DNA of 13,779 nucleotides from Minisyncoccota bacterium (lineage in GTDB: Bacteria > Verrucomicrobiota > Lentisphaeria > Oligosphaerales > MVZH01): assembly GCA_021734725.1 (NCBI GenBank), contig JAIPIM010000074.1, positions 1 through 13,779 on the forward strand, given 5' to 3'. The position numbers were made by a program, and so were the translations under genes. The notes under the pieces are model-generated. The model was not told the origin of the DNA. It did no database searches and worked only from the letters and a program-made list of their open reading frames with translations. Numbering within the stretch: the first letter of the stretch is position 1; every line of letters starts with the position of its first letter. Below, piece by piece: positions 7,120-13,779 of this stretch.

Positions 7120-7338
7120 TTTTCTTTTCCTCCTTGTTTCCTTTTTCTTGTCTCAGGCTCTTGAAGCGTGAGCCTGGTGTACGGCAAAGACACTTTCATA
7201 TGCTCCGGTTTGAACCGTAAAGTTCAATGCTGACATGCGTGCACCCATTCGCCATGTGTTTCGCTGTAGGTGCAACCGTCCACACACACAAACATTCCCG
7301 GCATTATGGTACTACCATGTTTATTTTTTACAAATGGA
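7120..7338 (-). other. Leader/intergenic region upstream of flp with several dyads
   Basis: No supportable gene lies here. Besides the hairpin at 7154-7176 it holds two further inverted repeats: ATGGTA-C-TACCAT (7305-7317, perfect 6-bp arms), shortly after the stop codon of the preceding gene, and TTGAAC/GTTCAA (7210-7215 and 7222-7227). The promoter of the pilus operon should be here unless transcription reads through from the preceding gene. I could not find a convincing sigma70 or correctly spaced sigma54 promoter. No T-rich terminator follows the upstream gene on its own strand. Confidence 0.5.
7154..7176 (-). promoter_or_regulatory. Hairpin in the flp mRNA leader
   Basis: Perfect 7-bp arms CAGGCTC (7154-7160) and GAGCCTG (7170-7176) enclose a 9-base loop. 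In the flp transcript the hairpin ends about 20 bases before the AAGGAGG ribosome site and is followed by a purine-rich, unstructured stretch. No T-run follows on the minus strand, so it is not an intrinsic terminator. It could protect the pilin mRNA from decay or mark a processing site. Confidence 0.5.
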
Positions 7339-8649
7339 CTATTCAGTCGTAGTACTTTTTTTAACCAAGGCAAGGCAGTAGTCGAGGAGCTGCCCGTCGA
7401 TGTTTTCAGCAAATAACCATTGCCAGTCGTCGGATTCGGATACTCGTTCTAACGTGTCTGCCCAGGCTTTGTACTGCCCCCTGGATGCTCGCCAGGTATA
7501 TGCGTCGAATTCCTTATGCACACAGAAGCGCTGATAGGGTAGGTAATTACAGAGACTATTCGCGTCTTTCGCTTCCTCTCCCTCGGCGGCACCCTCTGCA
7601 CCACACGCTTTCCAGCTCAATACGGTGATCGCAAAATTCAGCCTCTTGCCAAAATCCGATTCAACACGACCACCACATTCACTTCCAAAACGGGTCCGAA
7701 GGTCATAGAGGCTCGTAAGCAATTTTTTGCGCTCACGCGCATGCTCGGTCCAAGTATGAAACCAGTCGCATCGGAAGCTTCCGAGTACTGTGCGCAGAGT
7801 ATCAGTGTCGAATCCCCAGGGGAATGCCAGTTGTGCTTTCCCTATGTCGTATGGCCCCGGCCCGGGGAGATGGCCGAAAACCATCAGTTTCAATGTCTCC
7901 TGCGTTTCGAAAACGAAGACCTGGTCCAGCAACCGCAGTATATGCCGGTCTTCGCGAGCAGCCAACTCCCGAATGTCAGCTGCTATGGCTGGGCTTACGA
8001 TTGCAGTAGCAGTAGAGGTTACCTTCTCCTGGCTGGTCGACCGTTTCTTCGCATCACCTGTTCTTTCACCGTCATCTACTTTATCAATCAAAACATCGGA
8101 GCGGGGCAAAGCAACATGTGACAGTTCGAACAGTTTATCGTTCTTTTGGTTGGTGAAATCAACTTCCTCCCGATCATGCTCCGGCACCGGTTTACTGTCC
8201 TCCGCGGTGCTCTCAAACACCTGTTTTCTTTGGCCGCCGCCTATCTTGCCTTCTCCCGGGTCAGGCGTTAGCGCTCCCGCTGAAATGACACCGCCTATTT
8301 TCATCTCTTTCGGGCCTGTTTCTTCCAAGCTTCCAGGTTCAGGCGTTGATGCATCGAAAGCCATCCGCGGAACTGTACTCTCCGCTTCGCACTGAACCGT
8401 GTTTTCAGTCGTTTTTTGCTCTTGCGATTGTTGATTTTGGAACGCTTCGGTGATCCTGGCACTGTCCTCAACCTGTGCGCCGCTTGCAACAGTACTCGCC
8501 GGCTTACTATTTTCTCGCGCGTTTCGGATATCGTCCGGTGCAAATTCGTCATGGCGATGCGGTCGTAAGACTCGTCCCCCCAGATACCCGAGAAGGAAGA
8601 GCCCGAGGGCCAGGATAGAATTTCTTAAGATGTCTGTACGACAAACCAT
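7339..8649 (-). CDS. Membrane-anchored protein of unknown function, paired with the giant protein at 10448-13779
   Basis: No known family recognised. The 436-residue product starts with a basic-flanked hydrophobic segment (about residues 8-25, ILRNSILALGLFLLGYLGG), a signal anchor. A long low-complexity, probably disordered linker (about 30-215), rich in Glu, Ser, Thr, Pro and Gly, follows. It includes a repeated KIGG motif (117-120 and 135-138). A compact domain occupies about 220-413. Its landmarks are HILRLLDQVFVFE, FPWGF, VLGSFRCDWFHTW, TVLSWKACG and NYLPYQRF. Similar blocks in the same order end the giant protein upstream, so both probably share a homologous domain. The start ATG 8649 has no strong ribosome site. 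A sigma54 promoter lies 74-88 bp upstream, so expression should depend on sigma54 and an activator, most likely the FHA protein encoded next door. Whether it acts with the pilus is unknown. Confidence 0.85.
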   Translation of the reverse strand: MVCRTDILRNSILALGLFLLGYLGGRVLRPHRHDEFAPDDIRNARENSKPASTVASGAQVEDSARITEAFQNQQSQEQKTTENTVQCEAESTVPRMAFDASTPEPGSLEETGPKEMKIGGVISAGALTPDPGEGKIGGGQRKQVFESTAEDSKPVPEHDREEVDFTNQKNDKLFELSHVALPRSDVLIDKVDDGERTGDAKKRSTSQEKVTSTATAIVSPAIAADIRELAAREDRHILRLLDQVFVFETQETLKLMVFGHLPGPGPYDIGKAQLAFPWGFDTDTLRTVLGSFRCDWFHTWTEHARERKKLLTSLYDLRTRFGSECGGRVESDFGKRLNFAITVLSWKACGAEGAAEGEEAKDANSLCNYLPYQRFCVHKEFDAYTWRASRGQYKAWADTLERVSESDDWQWLFAENIDGQLLDYCLALVKKSTTTE

Positions 8650-8722
8650 GCCGTTAATTGTCTTTGATTATTGCTGCATTTCCCAAAAGCCGAACCGCAT
8701 CCAGATTTCCGATGGTCTATTC

Positions 8723-8737
8723 GCAACCCTTGTGCCA
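8723..8737 (-). promoter_or_regulatory. Sigma54 (-24/-12) promoter
   Basis: The minus strand reads TGGCACAAGGGTTGC. The -24 element TGGCAC and the -12 element TTGC are both consensus, and exactly ten bases separate GG from GC, the strict spacing of RpoN promoters. An AT-rich tract (about 8738-8751) lies directly upstream. Transcription would start near 8711-8712, about 62 bases before ATG 8649 of the membrane-anchored protein. An NtrC-type activator gene lies immediately upstream. Confidence 0.88.
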
Positions 8738-8811
8738 ATTTAAAAATTATAGACAATGCCACTCAAAATGGTTTACGCTACGCACAACCGCGGTTAGCCA
8801 GTCACGCGTCG

Positions 8812-8935
8812 GTGAACAGAAAGTCCCGCAACAGTGTGTCCGCCTACCGGACAACTGTTAAGATTTCGAACACTATTTTTTGCCGCGGGCGCCTTTCGAA
8901 ACGGCCATCTCGGCCGCGCGTCGTCCGCTGTTCAC
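8812..8935. promoter_or_regulatory. Candidate enhancer for the FHA/NtrC activator: dyad with four AACAG half-sites
   Basis: At 8830-8859 there is an imperfect palindrome with arms AACAGTGTGTCCG and CGGACAACTGTT; all twelve arm positions pair if one G (8836) is bulged, with a 5-base centre. It is flanked by a wider inverted pair, GTGAACAG (8812-8819) and CTGTTCAC (8928-8935). AACAG thus occurs four times, twice in each orientation. The dyad centre is about 130 bp upstream of the predicted sigma54 start, a normal enhancer distance. That the neighbouring activator binds it is an inference. Confidence 0.5.
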
Positions 8936-9028
8936 GGTAGACCTGCGAGCCATGTCCGCCGTCAGAGTATGGCCGGATGTAAAGGCACCTTTTTTGTCAA
9001 TTCTGGTGAATAGTCCCGTATGATGAAG

Positions 9029-9044
9029 GGCAACCGTCCTTGCC
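9029..9044 (-). terminator. Weak hairpin after the activator gene
   Basis: GGCAA and TTGCC arms around a 6-base loop begin eight bases after the activator's stop codon. The stem has only 5 bp and no T-run follows, so termination here is doubtful; it may only protect the mRNA end. Confidence 0.2.
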
Positions 9045-9051
9045 AATAATT

Positions 9052-10437
9052 TCAGGTGTCTTTACGGGTACCAATCTCTCGCAGTTTTTCATAGAGCGTG
9101 CTTCGACTTATGCCGAGCTGCTTTGCGGCCCTCTGTTTATTGTTCTCGCATTTTTCGAGGACTTTCTTGATGTACGCGCGTTCGACATCTTCGAGTGTCG
9201 CATTACCGCTCAGGCTGTCGGCGTCCAACCCCCGGTCTTTTGGCCCGTCGACAATTTCTCCGGGTAGATCAGATACTGAAAGGGTCGAGGCATCCGCCAG
9301 GACCATGGACCGTTCGATGACATTTCGCAGTTCGCGAACATTTCCCGGCCATGAATACCGCTGCAGCGCGCGGATCGCATCCGGTCCAATACCGTGCACC
9401 GGGCTGCTGAAAGATTGCCGGCATTCTTCCATAAAAAACTTCGCCAGGTCCGGAATGTCCTCGATTCGCTCACGCAGCGGCGGCAATGTAATTTCGATCA
9501 CCTTAAGCCGGTAATAGAGTTCTTCGCGGAAATGACCACCTTTCAGGGCAGTCTCCAAGTCTCGATTTGTCGCGGCAATAATCCTGACGTCCACCGGAAT
9601 AGGGTTAACGCCGCCAACGCGTGTAATTTCGCCCTCCTGCAACACGCGCAGAAGCTTCACCTGCATAGCCAGCTCCAATTCGCCAATTTCGTCCAGGAAT
9701 ACCGTTCCGCCGTGAGCCTCTTCGAACACTCCTTTCTTCAATCCTATGGCTCCAGTGAAGGCCCCCTTTTCATGTCCGAACAGCGTGCTTCCCATGATAT
9801 TCGGATCAATCGCACTGCAGGCTACCGGGATGAATCGTTTGGTGTTTCGTGCACTTTCATTAACGATCAGCCTTGCCAATAGTTCTTTACCGGTACCGGA
9901 CTCGCCGCGAATGAGAACCGTCGCGTCCGTTGCCGCTGCCCGCATTGTGGTTCGGACTGCATCCATGAGTGCACAAGACCGACCGACAATACCGCATTCC
10001 TGAACGGCATCTCCGGGAACAGCGTGCTCCTCCTGGCCGCGCGTTTCGCTCCCGAGATCCACAGTGGCCTCGAACTGGGCACCTTCCGGGGCTTCATCGC
10101 TGGCTTCGGGCGGTTCATCGCATTGATGAAACACATACTCGACATCCCCGAAAGTCACCGTATCCCCGTCTTTCAACTGTTGCTGAAGCACACGAATACC
10201 ATTAATACAAGTACCGTTCGAGCTTGCCAGGTCCACCACCAGGAAATGGTTGTCGCGCCGGCGAATCATGGCATGATTGCGGGATACGCTTTTTTGTTGA
10301 AGCCTTGCATCCGAGTTCGCGGCTCGTCCCACAGTCAAACGTTCCTTCGTCAAATTGAGTTGGGCCGGGCAGGCGACCGTCTCCCGTTCGGGACACCTTG
10401 CTAAGGTTAGAAAACTCTTGCGCATCGTACTATCCAT
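9052..10437 (-). CDS. Sigma54-dependent transcriptional activator with N-terminal FHA domain
   Basis: An enhancer-binding protein of 461 residues that remodels RNA polymerase-sigma54 by ATP hydrolysis. The FHA domain (about 30-105) has GR (37-38), SRNH (52-55) and SSNGT (72-76) with a later Asn79, all residues needed for phosphothreonine binding; no receiver domain is present. After an acidic linker, the AAA+ domain (about 150-380) has Walker A GESGTGKE (178-185), the sigma54-contacting GAFTGA loop (225-230), Walker B TVFLDE (245-250), sensor AATNRD and the WPGNVREL sensor II region, all intact. The C-terminus (about 415-456) is a Fis-type helix-turn-helix with KQRAAKQLGISRSTLYEKL. It starts 10 bp after the giant gene, with its ribosome site overlapping that stop codon. 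Its likely trigger is a phosphoprotein made by an unseen Ser/Thr kinase; its likely target is the promoter at 8723-8737 (both inferences). Confidence 0.95.
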   Translation of the reverse strand: MDSTMRKSFLTLARCPERETVACPAQLNLTKERLTVGRAANSDARLQQKSVSRNHAMIRRRDNHFLVVDLASSNGTCINGIRVLQQQLKDGDTVTFGDVEYVFHQCDEPPEASDEAPEGAQFEATVDLGSETRGQEEHAVPGDAVQECGIVGRSCALMDAVRTTMRAAATDATVLIRGESGTGKELLARLIVNESARNTKRFIPVACSAIDPNIMGSTLFGHEKGAFTGAIGLKKGVFEEAHGGTVFLDEIGELELAMQVKLLRVLQEGEITRVGGVNPIPVDVRIIAATNRDLETALKGGHFREELYYRLKVIEITLPPLRERIEDIPDLAKFFMEECRQSFSSPVHGIGPDAIRALQRYSWPGNVRELRNVIERSMVLADASTLSVSDLPGEIVDGPKDRGLDADSLSGNATLEDVERAYIKKVLEKCENNKQRAAKQLGISRSTLYEKLREIGTRKDT

Positions 10438-10447
10438 GCTATTCCCG

Positions 10448-13400
10448 CTACAGTTGCTGACCCAAGAATTTCTGGAACAAGCCTTCCTGCCGAGGATTGA
10501 AAAGATTGTAGCGCTTGCTTTGAGCCAGTTTAGTGAGTACGTCCTGCCATTCCTTCAATTTTTCTTTCGGCACTTGCTTATAAACGACCCGGTCCAGCTT
10601 ACTGCCAATTTCGGCGTAGAGCTGAAACCTCAGGGCTGGCAGATAGGCTTGATATTTGGCGATCTCGGCCGACTGCCCGCTCCAGCCCAACACAACCAAC
10701 GTGTATTCCAACAGCTTCTTTTGATCCTGCTCATCCGTCCCAAACGCCCGGCTCTGCAGTTCGCTTAATCGCTGCGTCAGGGTATCGTTTTTCAATGAGC
10801 CGTTTGCCTCCCAAGATTGGAACCACTGGAAACTCGCACCTCCCAGTACATCCTTCACGATTTGGTCTGGGACAGGCCATTCAGGCTTGCTTATCCCGGC
10901 ACAGGAAAACGGAAACGGAATCTCGTAATGTCGTTTTCCGTGCTGCACAAAAGTAGAGCCATCCCCGTCAACTACCGTATCCTTTACGTCAAAAGCAAAG
11001 ACAGTGTCCAACGCCGCGAGTATCTTATCGTTCCGTTCCCGCGCGACCGTTAAAACAGCCTTCTTGACAGCTTCAGGTATCCGCTGTTCGTTCGGAAGAG
11101 AATAATATCCTCCCCGTGTAAAACGGATCTCGTGTTTTTCCTGAAAGTTATCCTGATTCAACCAATTCCAGCTTGCCTCGCAATCGTGATTCACCCGGAC
11201 CGTTCCACCAGGGGCGAGCTTCCGAGTGTCGACGGACAAAGTCCAAAGCTCATCATCATAGTCCGGGGCTTGGACGACCATGACTCGCCATTCCTCGGCC
11301 AACGCTTTTTTCAGCGCGTTCAGTTGCTCTTCAGTCAGGCATCCTTTTGTACCCTTGGGCAAGGCATTTTCGACGGCGGCCAACCGTTCCATGCGTGATT
11401 CAGGACTTTCTGCCGAGGTAATCAGTTTCTTCAGCTTACCGAACAGAGTCTCGCCGATGTTTTTCAGCCTCCCCCCTTTTTCGTTGCGATATTGCCCGGG
11501 AAGGAGCGGGAGTTTGCTATATTCTTCCAGCCATCCGCTATCGGAAGACTGCTTTAGTGCATTCTCCAATGGTTTCACGAAAGCATCCATTTCCAAATGA
11601 AGCGTTTTACGCATTGGAGGATAAGCGGCATACCAGTCATTGTAAAGCGCAAGCAAGTTTTCGGCAGAAGGCGATTTGTTGTATTCGGTGACCGCTTTCT
11701 GGGTTTTCGCGACGTCCTCGGCAAAAGCCTTCGTTTTTTTGTCCTCACGCGGGAGTGCGGATAGAGCCTCCGCAAGCCCCTCAAGCGCCAGTTGATGTTT
11801 CTTCATCGACTCTGCCTGAAGGGTTTCGTTTTGGGCTTTTTCCACAGCTTGCACCGCCTTCACCGCAGCTTCCGGACTGCCGTCGGTCCCCTTCGGACAC
11901 GCGCGAAGAAATTCCGCACTGGACTTTTCCAGTTGCTCCGTATTCCATGTCGCAAGCGCGTTTACGAACTGGGCGTATTTTTCGAGGATGTCTTCCTTGT
12001 CTTCGGTCCAAAGCCTATAACTTTCCAAGCTCTTTTGAAGTTCGTCCGGCGTCTGGCCCGAACTCAAGGTGGCAAGTAATTTCGGCGTTGGAATATTGTT
12101 GAAGTCCACCGCTTCGCACTTGCTCAGCGCATCTTTCAAAGCTTGCCGCAGTTTCTCATCCGCAGCCTCCTGCATCTCGATACTCAGTCCCCTATAAGCG
12201 CCACCATAGCCGAGGGGAAGAGCTACCAAAACTCCTGTTCTTTGACGAAGCGATTTCCAGGCATTCCCATCGAAACTCCTAATTTTATTCACTGCATTTC
12301 GCTTTTCTTCGCTTACCTTGGCGTAAAGGGGACCCTGCCTGCCTAGAGTAGACAGCAAGACTCTTCCTGCTTCTTCTTCAGCCGGATTTTCCGCGGGAAT
12401 AAATTGCCTCCAACGCTCCAGCCACTCATCGGGCCATTGTGCGTCCGCCAGCTCCGCCACATGGTTCGCCGCCTCGACAATTGCCTCGGCAAGTTCAACG
12501 GACGGGACATCCATGTAGCCGGCAACAGCCCCCCGCAACTTTATCGAGGTGCCATCAACCGCTCCGGCAGCCCACACCCGAATCTTCTCTGCCGAGGCTT
12601 TGCACAGATCCAACAATATGCGGTCGTGATGGGAATCAGAAAGAAGGTCCATTTCACGCAAATTGTCCATAGCATCTTTCCAATGCTCCAGGTCAGCCAG
12701 CCAGTTTTTCACTTCGGGATTTTCCCACTCTTGCTCAAACCTGTTTTTGAGGTAGGCACTCCCATCCTCAATTACCTGACCCATTTCAGTTCTTCCCCAG
12801 GGAGACACCTTAAGCTCGCCTTTTTCGAATAGCTGTAAGTACACGTCGAGATCAACCAGCCATTGTCTCCATGCATTCTCATCAGGCCACGGATTCTCCC
12901 GCGTAAGCCGTGCACGCCATGCTCTCTCAGTATTCTGGTATATTTCCCGAAAACGGGTTACTTCCTCTGAACCGGCATCGTGGTAAAAGACGGCACATAT
13001 ACTCTCCAGGCGCTGGATCCACTTATTGTCTACTCCGGGAACAGTTCTACTATTCAAGGCGGCCTCAACGATACCGAGCGAATTCAACTCGACTTGCTTA
13101 CACCTGCTTTGAAACTCTCTCAAACGATCTTCTGCAACCGGCTCACTCAGGTCATCTAAGACTTTGCCCAGTTCTTTCACATACAGCGCCTCGATCTTCC
13201 CTCGCAGAACATCAGGCTGGCCGCTTGCCGTGACTAAGGAACAAATCCTGTCAACAGGTACTTCGAGAGGATCAGCCGCGACATCCGTACGAAGTTGCTC
13301 CATCCCGGCATCCGTCGTTTTCTTCGCAAGGCCATCAACAGCAGACAGCAGACGAACATTCCGAGACTCGAGCGCTTCGGTTCGCAAAACCTTAAGTTGT

Positions 13401-13779
13401 TCGCTCCAATGATTCAGATCAATGGACGATAATTGTCCGCTCCCAACGCCGTTAATTGCTTTTATTAGAATCGCGGCCTCTTCAAGCGGTTCATCTTCAT
13501 CGCCCGAGACCCCGAAATTTTGCCGCGCCAGCTCCAATTTTCCCCCGTCCAGCAACAATTCCGCCGTCATCCATTCACCGAGCCGCTGCGCCCCGGCTTC
13601 GACAAAATGGTCAACGGAACGACGGTACATTCGGAAGCGACGTTTCTGGTCTTCAGAAGGCGCCACCGCCGCGAGCCTGTCTCCGAGCCGCGCCAACGAC
13701 AGATAAGATTCAGCGGACGAAATGTCACCTACAATGACATTGAGTTCCCGTTGGTAAAAGAAGGGAGGCAATAATGCAT
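10448..13779 (-). CDS. Giant protein of unknown function, N-terminus beyond the window
   Basis: No family recognised. The frame is open to the window edge; TTG at 13771 is the first possible start inside, but no stop codon precedes it, so the true start probably lies outside. More than 1100 residues are visible. Most is predicted helical, charged and rich in Trp, with no evident membrane segment, ATPase motif or enzyme signature. About residues 826-898 (counted from 13771) look strand-rich. The last ~200 residues (from about 899) carry blocks KILAALDTVFAFD, IPFPF, VLGGASFQWFQSW, TLVVLGWSG and AYLPALRF. These match, in order, the C-terminal domain of the 436-residue protein at 7339-8649. It is cotranscribed with the FHA activator. 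Large helical proteins beside FHA and sigma54 activators occur in type VI secretion loci (TssM-like), but I see no motif that supports that here. Confidence 0.85.
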   Translation of the reverse strand, partial: ALLPPFFYQRELNVIVGDISSAESYLSLARLGDRLAAVAPSEDQKRRFRMYRRSVDHFVEAGAQRLGEWMTAELLLDGGKLELARQNFGVSGDEDEPLEEAAILIKAINGVGSGQLSSIDLNHWSEQLKVLRTEALESRNVRLLSAVDGLAKKTTDAGMEQLRTDVAADPLEVPVDRICSLVTASGQPDVLRGKIEALYVKELGKVLDDLSEPVAEDRLREFQSRCKQVELNSLGIVEAALNSRTVPGVDNKWIQRLESICAVFYHDAGSEEVTRFREIYQNTERAWRARLTRENPWPDENAWRQWLVDLDVYLQLFEKGELKVSPWGRTEMGQVIEDGSAYLKNRFEQEWENPEVKNWLADLEHWKDAMDNLREMDLLSDSHHDRILLDLCKASAEKIRVWAAGAVDGTSIKLRGAVAGYMDVPSVELAEAIVEAANHVAELADAQWPDEWLERWRQFIPAENPAEEEAGRVLLSTLGRQGPLYAKVSEEKRNAVNKIRSFDGNAWKSLRQRTGVLVALPLGYGGAYRGLSIEMQEAADEKLRQALKDALSKCEAVDFNNIPTPKLLATLSSGQTPDELQKSLESYRLWTEDKEDILEKYAQFVNALATWNTEQLEKSSAEFLRACPKGTDGSPEAAVKAVQAVEKAQNETLQAESMKKHQLALEGLAEALSALPREDKKTKAFAEDVAKTQKAVTEYNKSPSAENLLALYNDWYAAYPPMRKTLHLEMDAFVKPLENALKQSSDSGWLEEYSKLPLLPGQYRNEKGGRLKNIGETLFGKLKKLITSAESPESRMERLAAVENALPKGTKGCLTEEQLNALKKALAEEWRVMVVQAPDYDDELWTLSVDTRKLAPGGTVRVNHDCEASWNWLNQDNFQEKHEIRFTRGGYYSLPNEQRIPEAVKKAVLTVARERNDKILAALDTVFAFDVKDTVVDGDGSTFVQHGKRHYEIPFPFSCAGISKPEWPVPDQIVKDVLGGASFQWFQSWEANGSLKNDTLTQRLSELQSRAFGTDEQDQKKLLEYTLVVLGWSGQSAEIAKYQAYLPALRFQLYAEIGSKLDRVVYKQVPKEKLKEWQDVLTKLAQSKRYNLFNPRQEGLFQKFLGQQL

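Larger units (their letters stand above)
8650..9051. other. 402-bp non-coding regulatory region
   Basis: No gene is supported on either strand; the short open frames here have no recognisable protein features. The region holds the sigma54 promoter, the AACAG dyad cluster and a perfect TATAAT on the minus strand (8746-8751), just upstream of the sigma54 promoter but without a -35 match. It also holds a GGCC-rich dyad (CGGCC 8902-8906, GGCCG 8912-8916) and a small hairpin after the activator's stop codon. Confidence 0.7.

Noticed and set aside
7240..7254. Sigma54-like TGGCGAATGGGTGCA upstream of flp on the minus strand
   Set aside because: One base too short between GG and GC, and the -12 element is weak. 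It would be attractive for pilin control but does not meet the consensus.
7224..7412. Minus-strand 62-codon frame overlapping the end of the 436-residue gene
   Set aside because: Out of frame with a supported gene, no ribosome site and no recognisable motif.
7790..8395. Plus-strand open frame of about 200 codons opposite the 436-residue protein
   Set aside because: It lies wholly antisense to a gene with a clear membrane anchor, promoter and conserved C-terminal domain; composition looks like a shadow frame.
8902..8916. GGCC-rich dyad as an intrinsic terminator
   Set aside because: Stem of 5 bp and no T-run directly after it on either strand.
8671..8940. Plus-strand open frame of 89 codons in the regulatory region
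   Set aside because: It overlaps the sigma54 promoter and the dyads, has no ribosome site I can support and encodes nothing recognisable.
9030..9045. Second sigma54-like site on the minus strand, TGGCAAGGACGGTTGC
   Set aside because: There are 11 bases, not 10, between GG and GC, and the site begins only six bases after the activator's stop codon. RpoN promoters tolerate this change poorly.
10448..13779. Type VI secretion reading (giant protein as TssM, FHA protein as TagH/VasH equivalent)
   Set aside because: No IcmF/TssM membrane or nucleotide-binding motifs are visible and no other T6SS gene is present; kept only as an alternative.
1..13779. CRISPR array, tRNA/rRNA genes, insertion sequence or attachment site
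   Set aside because: No regularly spaced repeats, no cloverleaf or rRNA-like sequence, no transposase or integrase frame and no terminal inverted repeats were seen.

Overview
The window looks like chromosomal DNA of a Gram-negative (secretin-bearing) bacterium of roughly balanced base composition. Every gene I can support lies on the minus strand, so biological order runs from high to low coordinates. The taxon cannot be fixed from this sequence. The divergent Tad proteins and the FHA/sigma54 logic would suit the Planctomycetes-Verrucomicrobia-Chlamydiae group or a deltaproteobacterium-like lineage, but this is a weak guess.

Region A (13779 to about 8650) holds a regulatory and unknown-function module. 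It starts with a very large soluble-looking protein, cut off by the window edge. Ten bases later comes an NtrC-type sigma54 activator whose sensory domain is an FHA (phosphothreonine-binding) domain. A 402-bp non-coding region follows, carrying a textbook -24/-12 sigma54 promoter (TGGCACAAGGGTTGC) and, about 130 bp upstream of it, a strong dyad with repeated AACAG half-sites that could be the activator's enhancer. The promoter points at a membrane-anchored protein of 436 residues. The C-terminal ~190 residues of that protein resemble the C-terminus of the giant protein upstream. I recognise no family for this shared domain. The two proteins with the FHA activator between them form the best candidate for an undescribed system here.

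Region B (about 7340 to 1) is a tight adherence (Tad/Flp, type IVb/IVc) pilus locus. In order it encodes a Flp major pilin with a structured leader, a second short Flp-like pilin, a CpaA/TadV prepilin peptidase, a large TadE-like minor pilin with a beta-sandwich and a coiled coil, a TadG-like protein, a second TadE-like pseudopilin, an unrecognised membrane-anchored protein, CpaB/RcpC, and the N-terminus of the CpaC/RcpA secretin. The secretin runs off the window at base 1. The cytoplasmic motor genes (CpaE, CpaF, TadB, TadC) are not present and would be expected beyond base 1.

Points of note are a Glu in place of the first catalytic Asp of the prepilin peptidase, an unusual minor pilin, a 19-bp perfect repeat shared by the starts of two otherwise different genes, and the possibility that the regulatory module controls, or is controlled with, the pilus. 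I see no tRNA, rRNA, CRISPR array, insertion sequence or attachment site.
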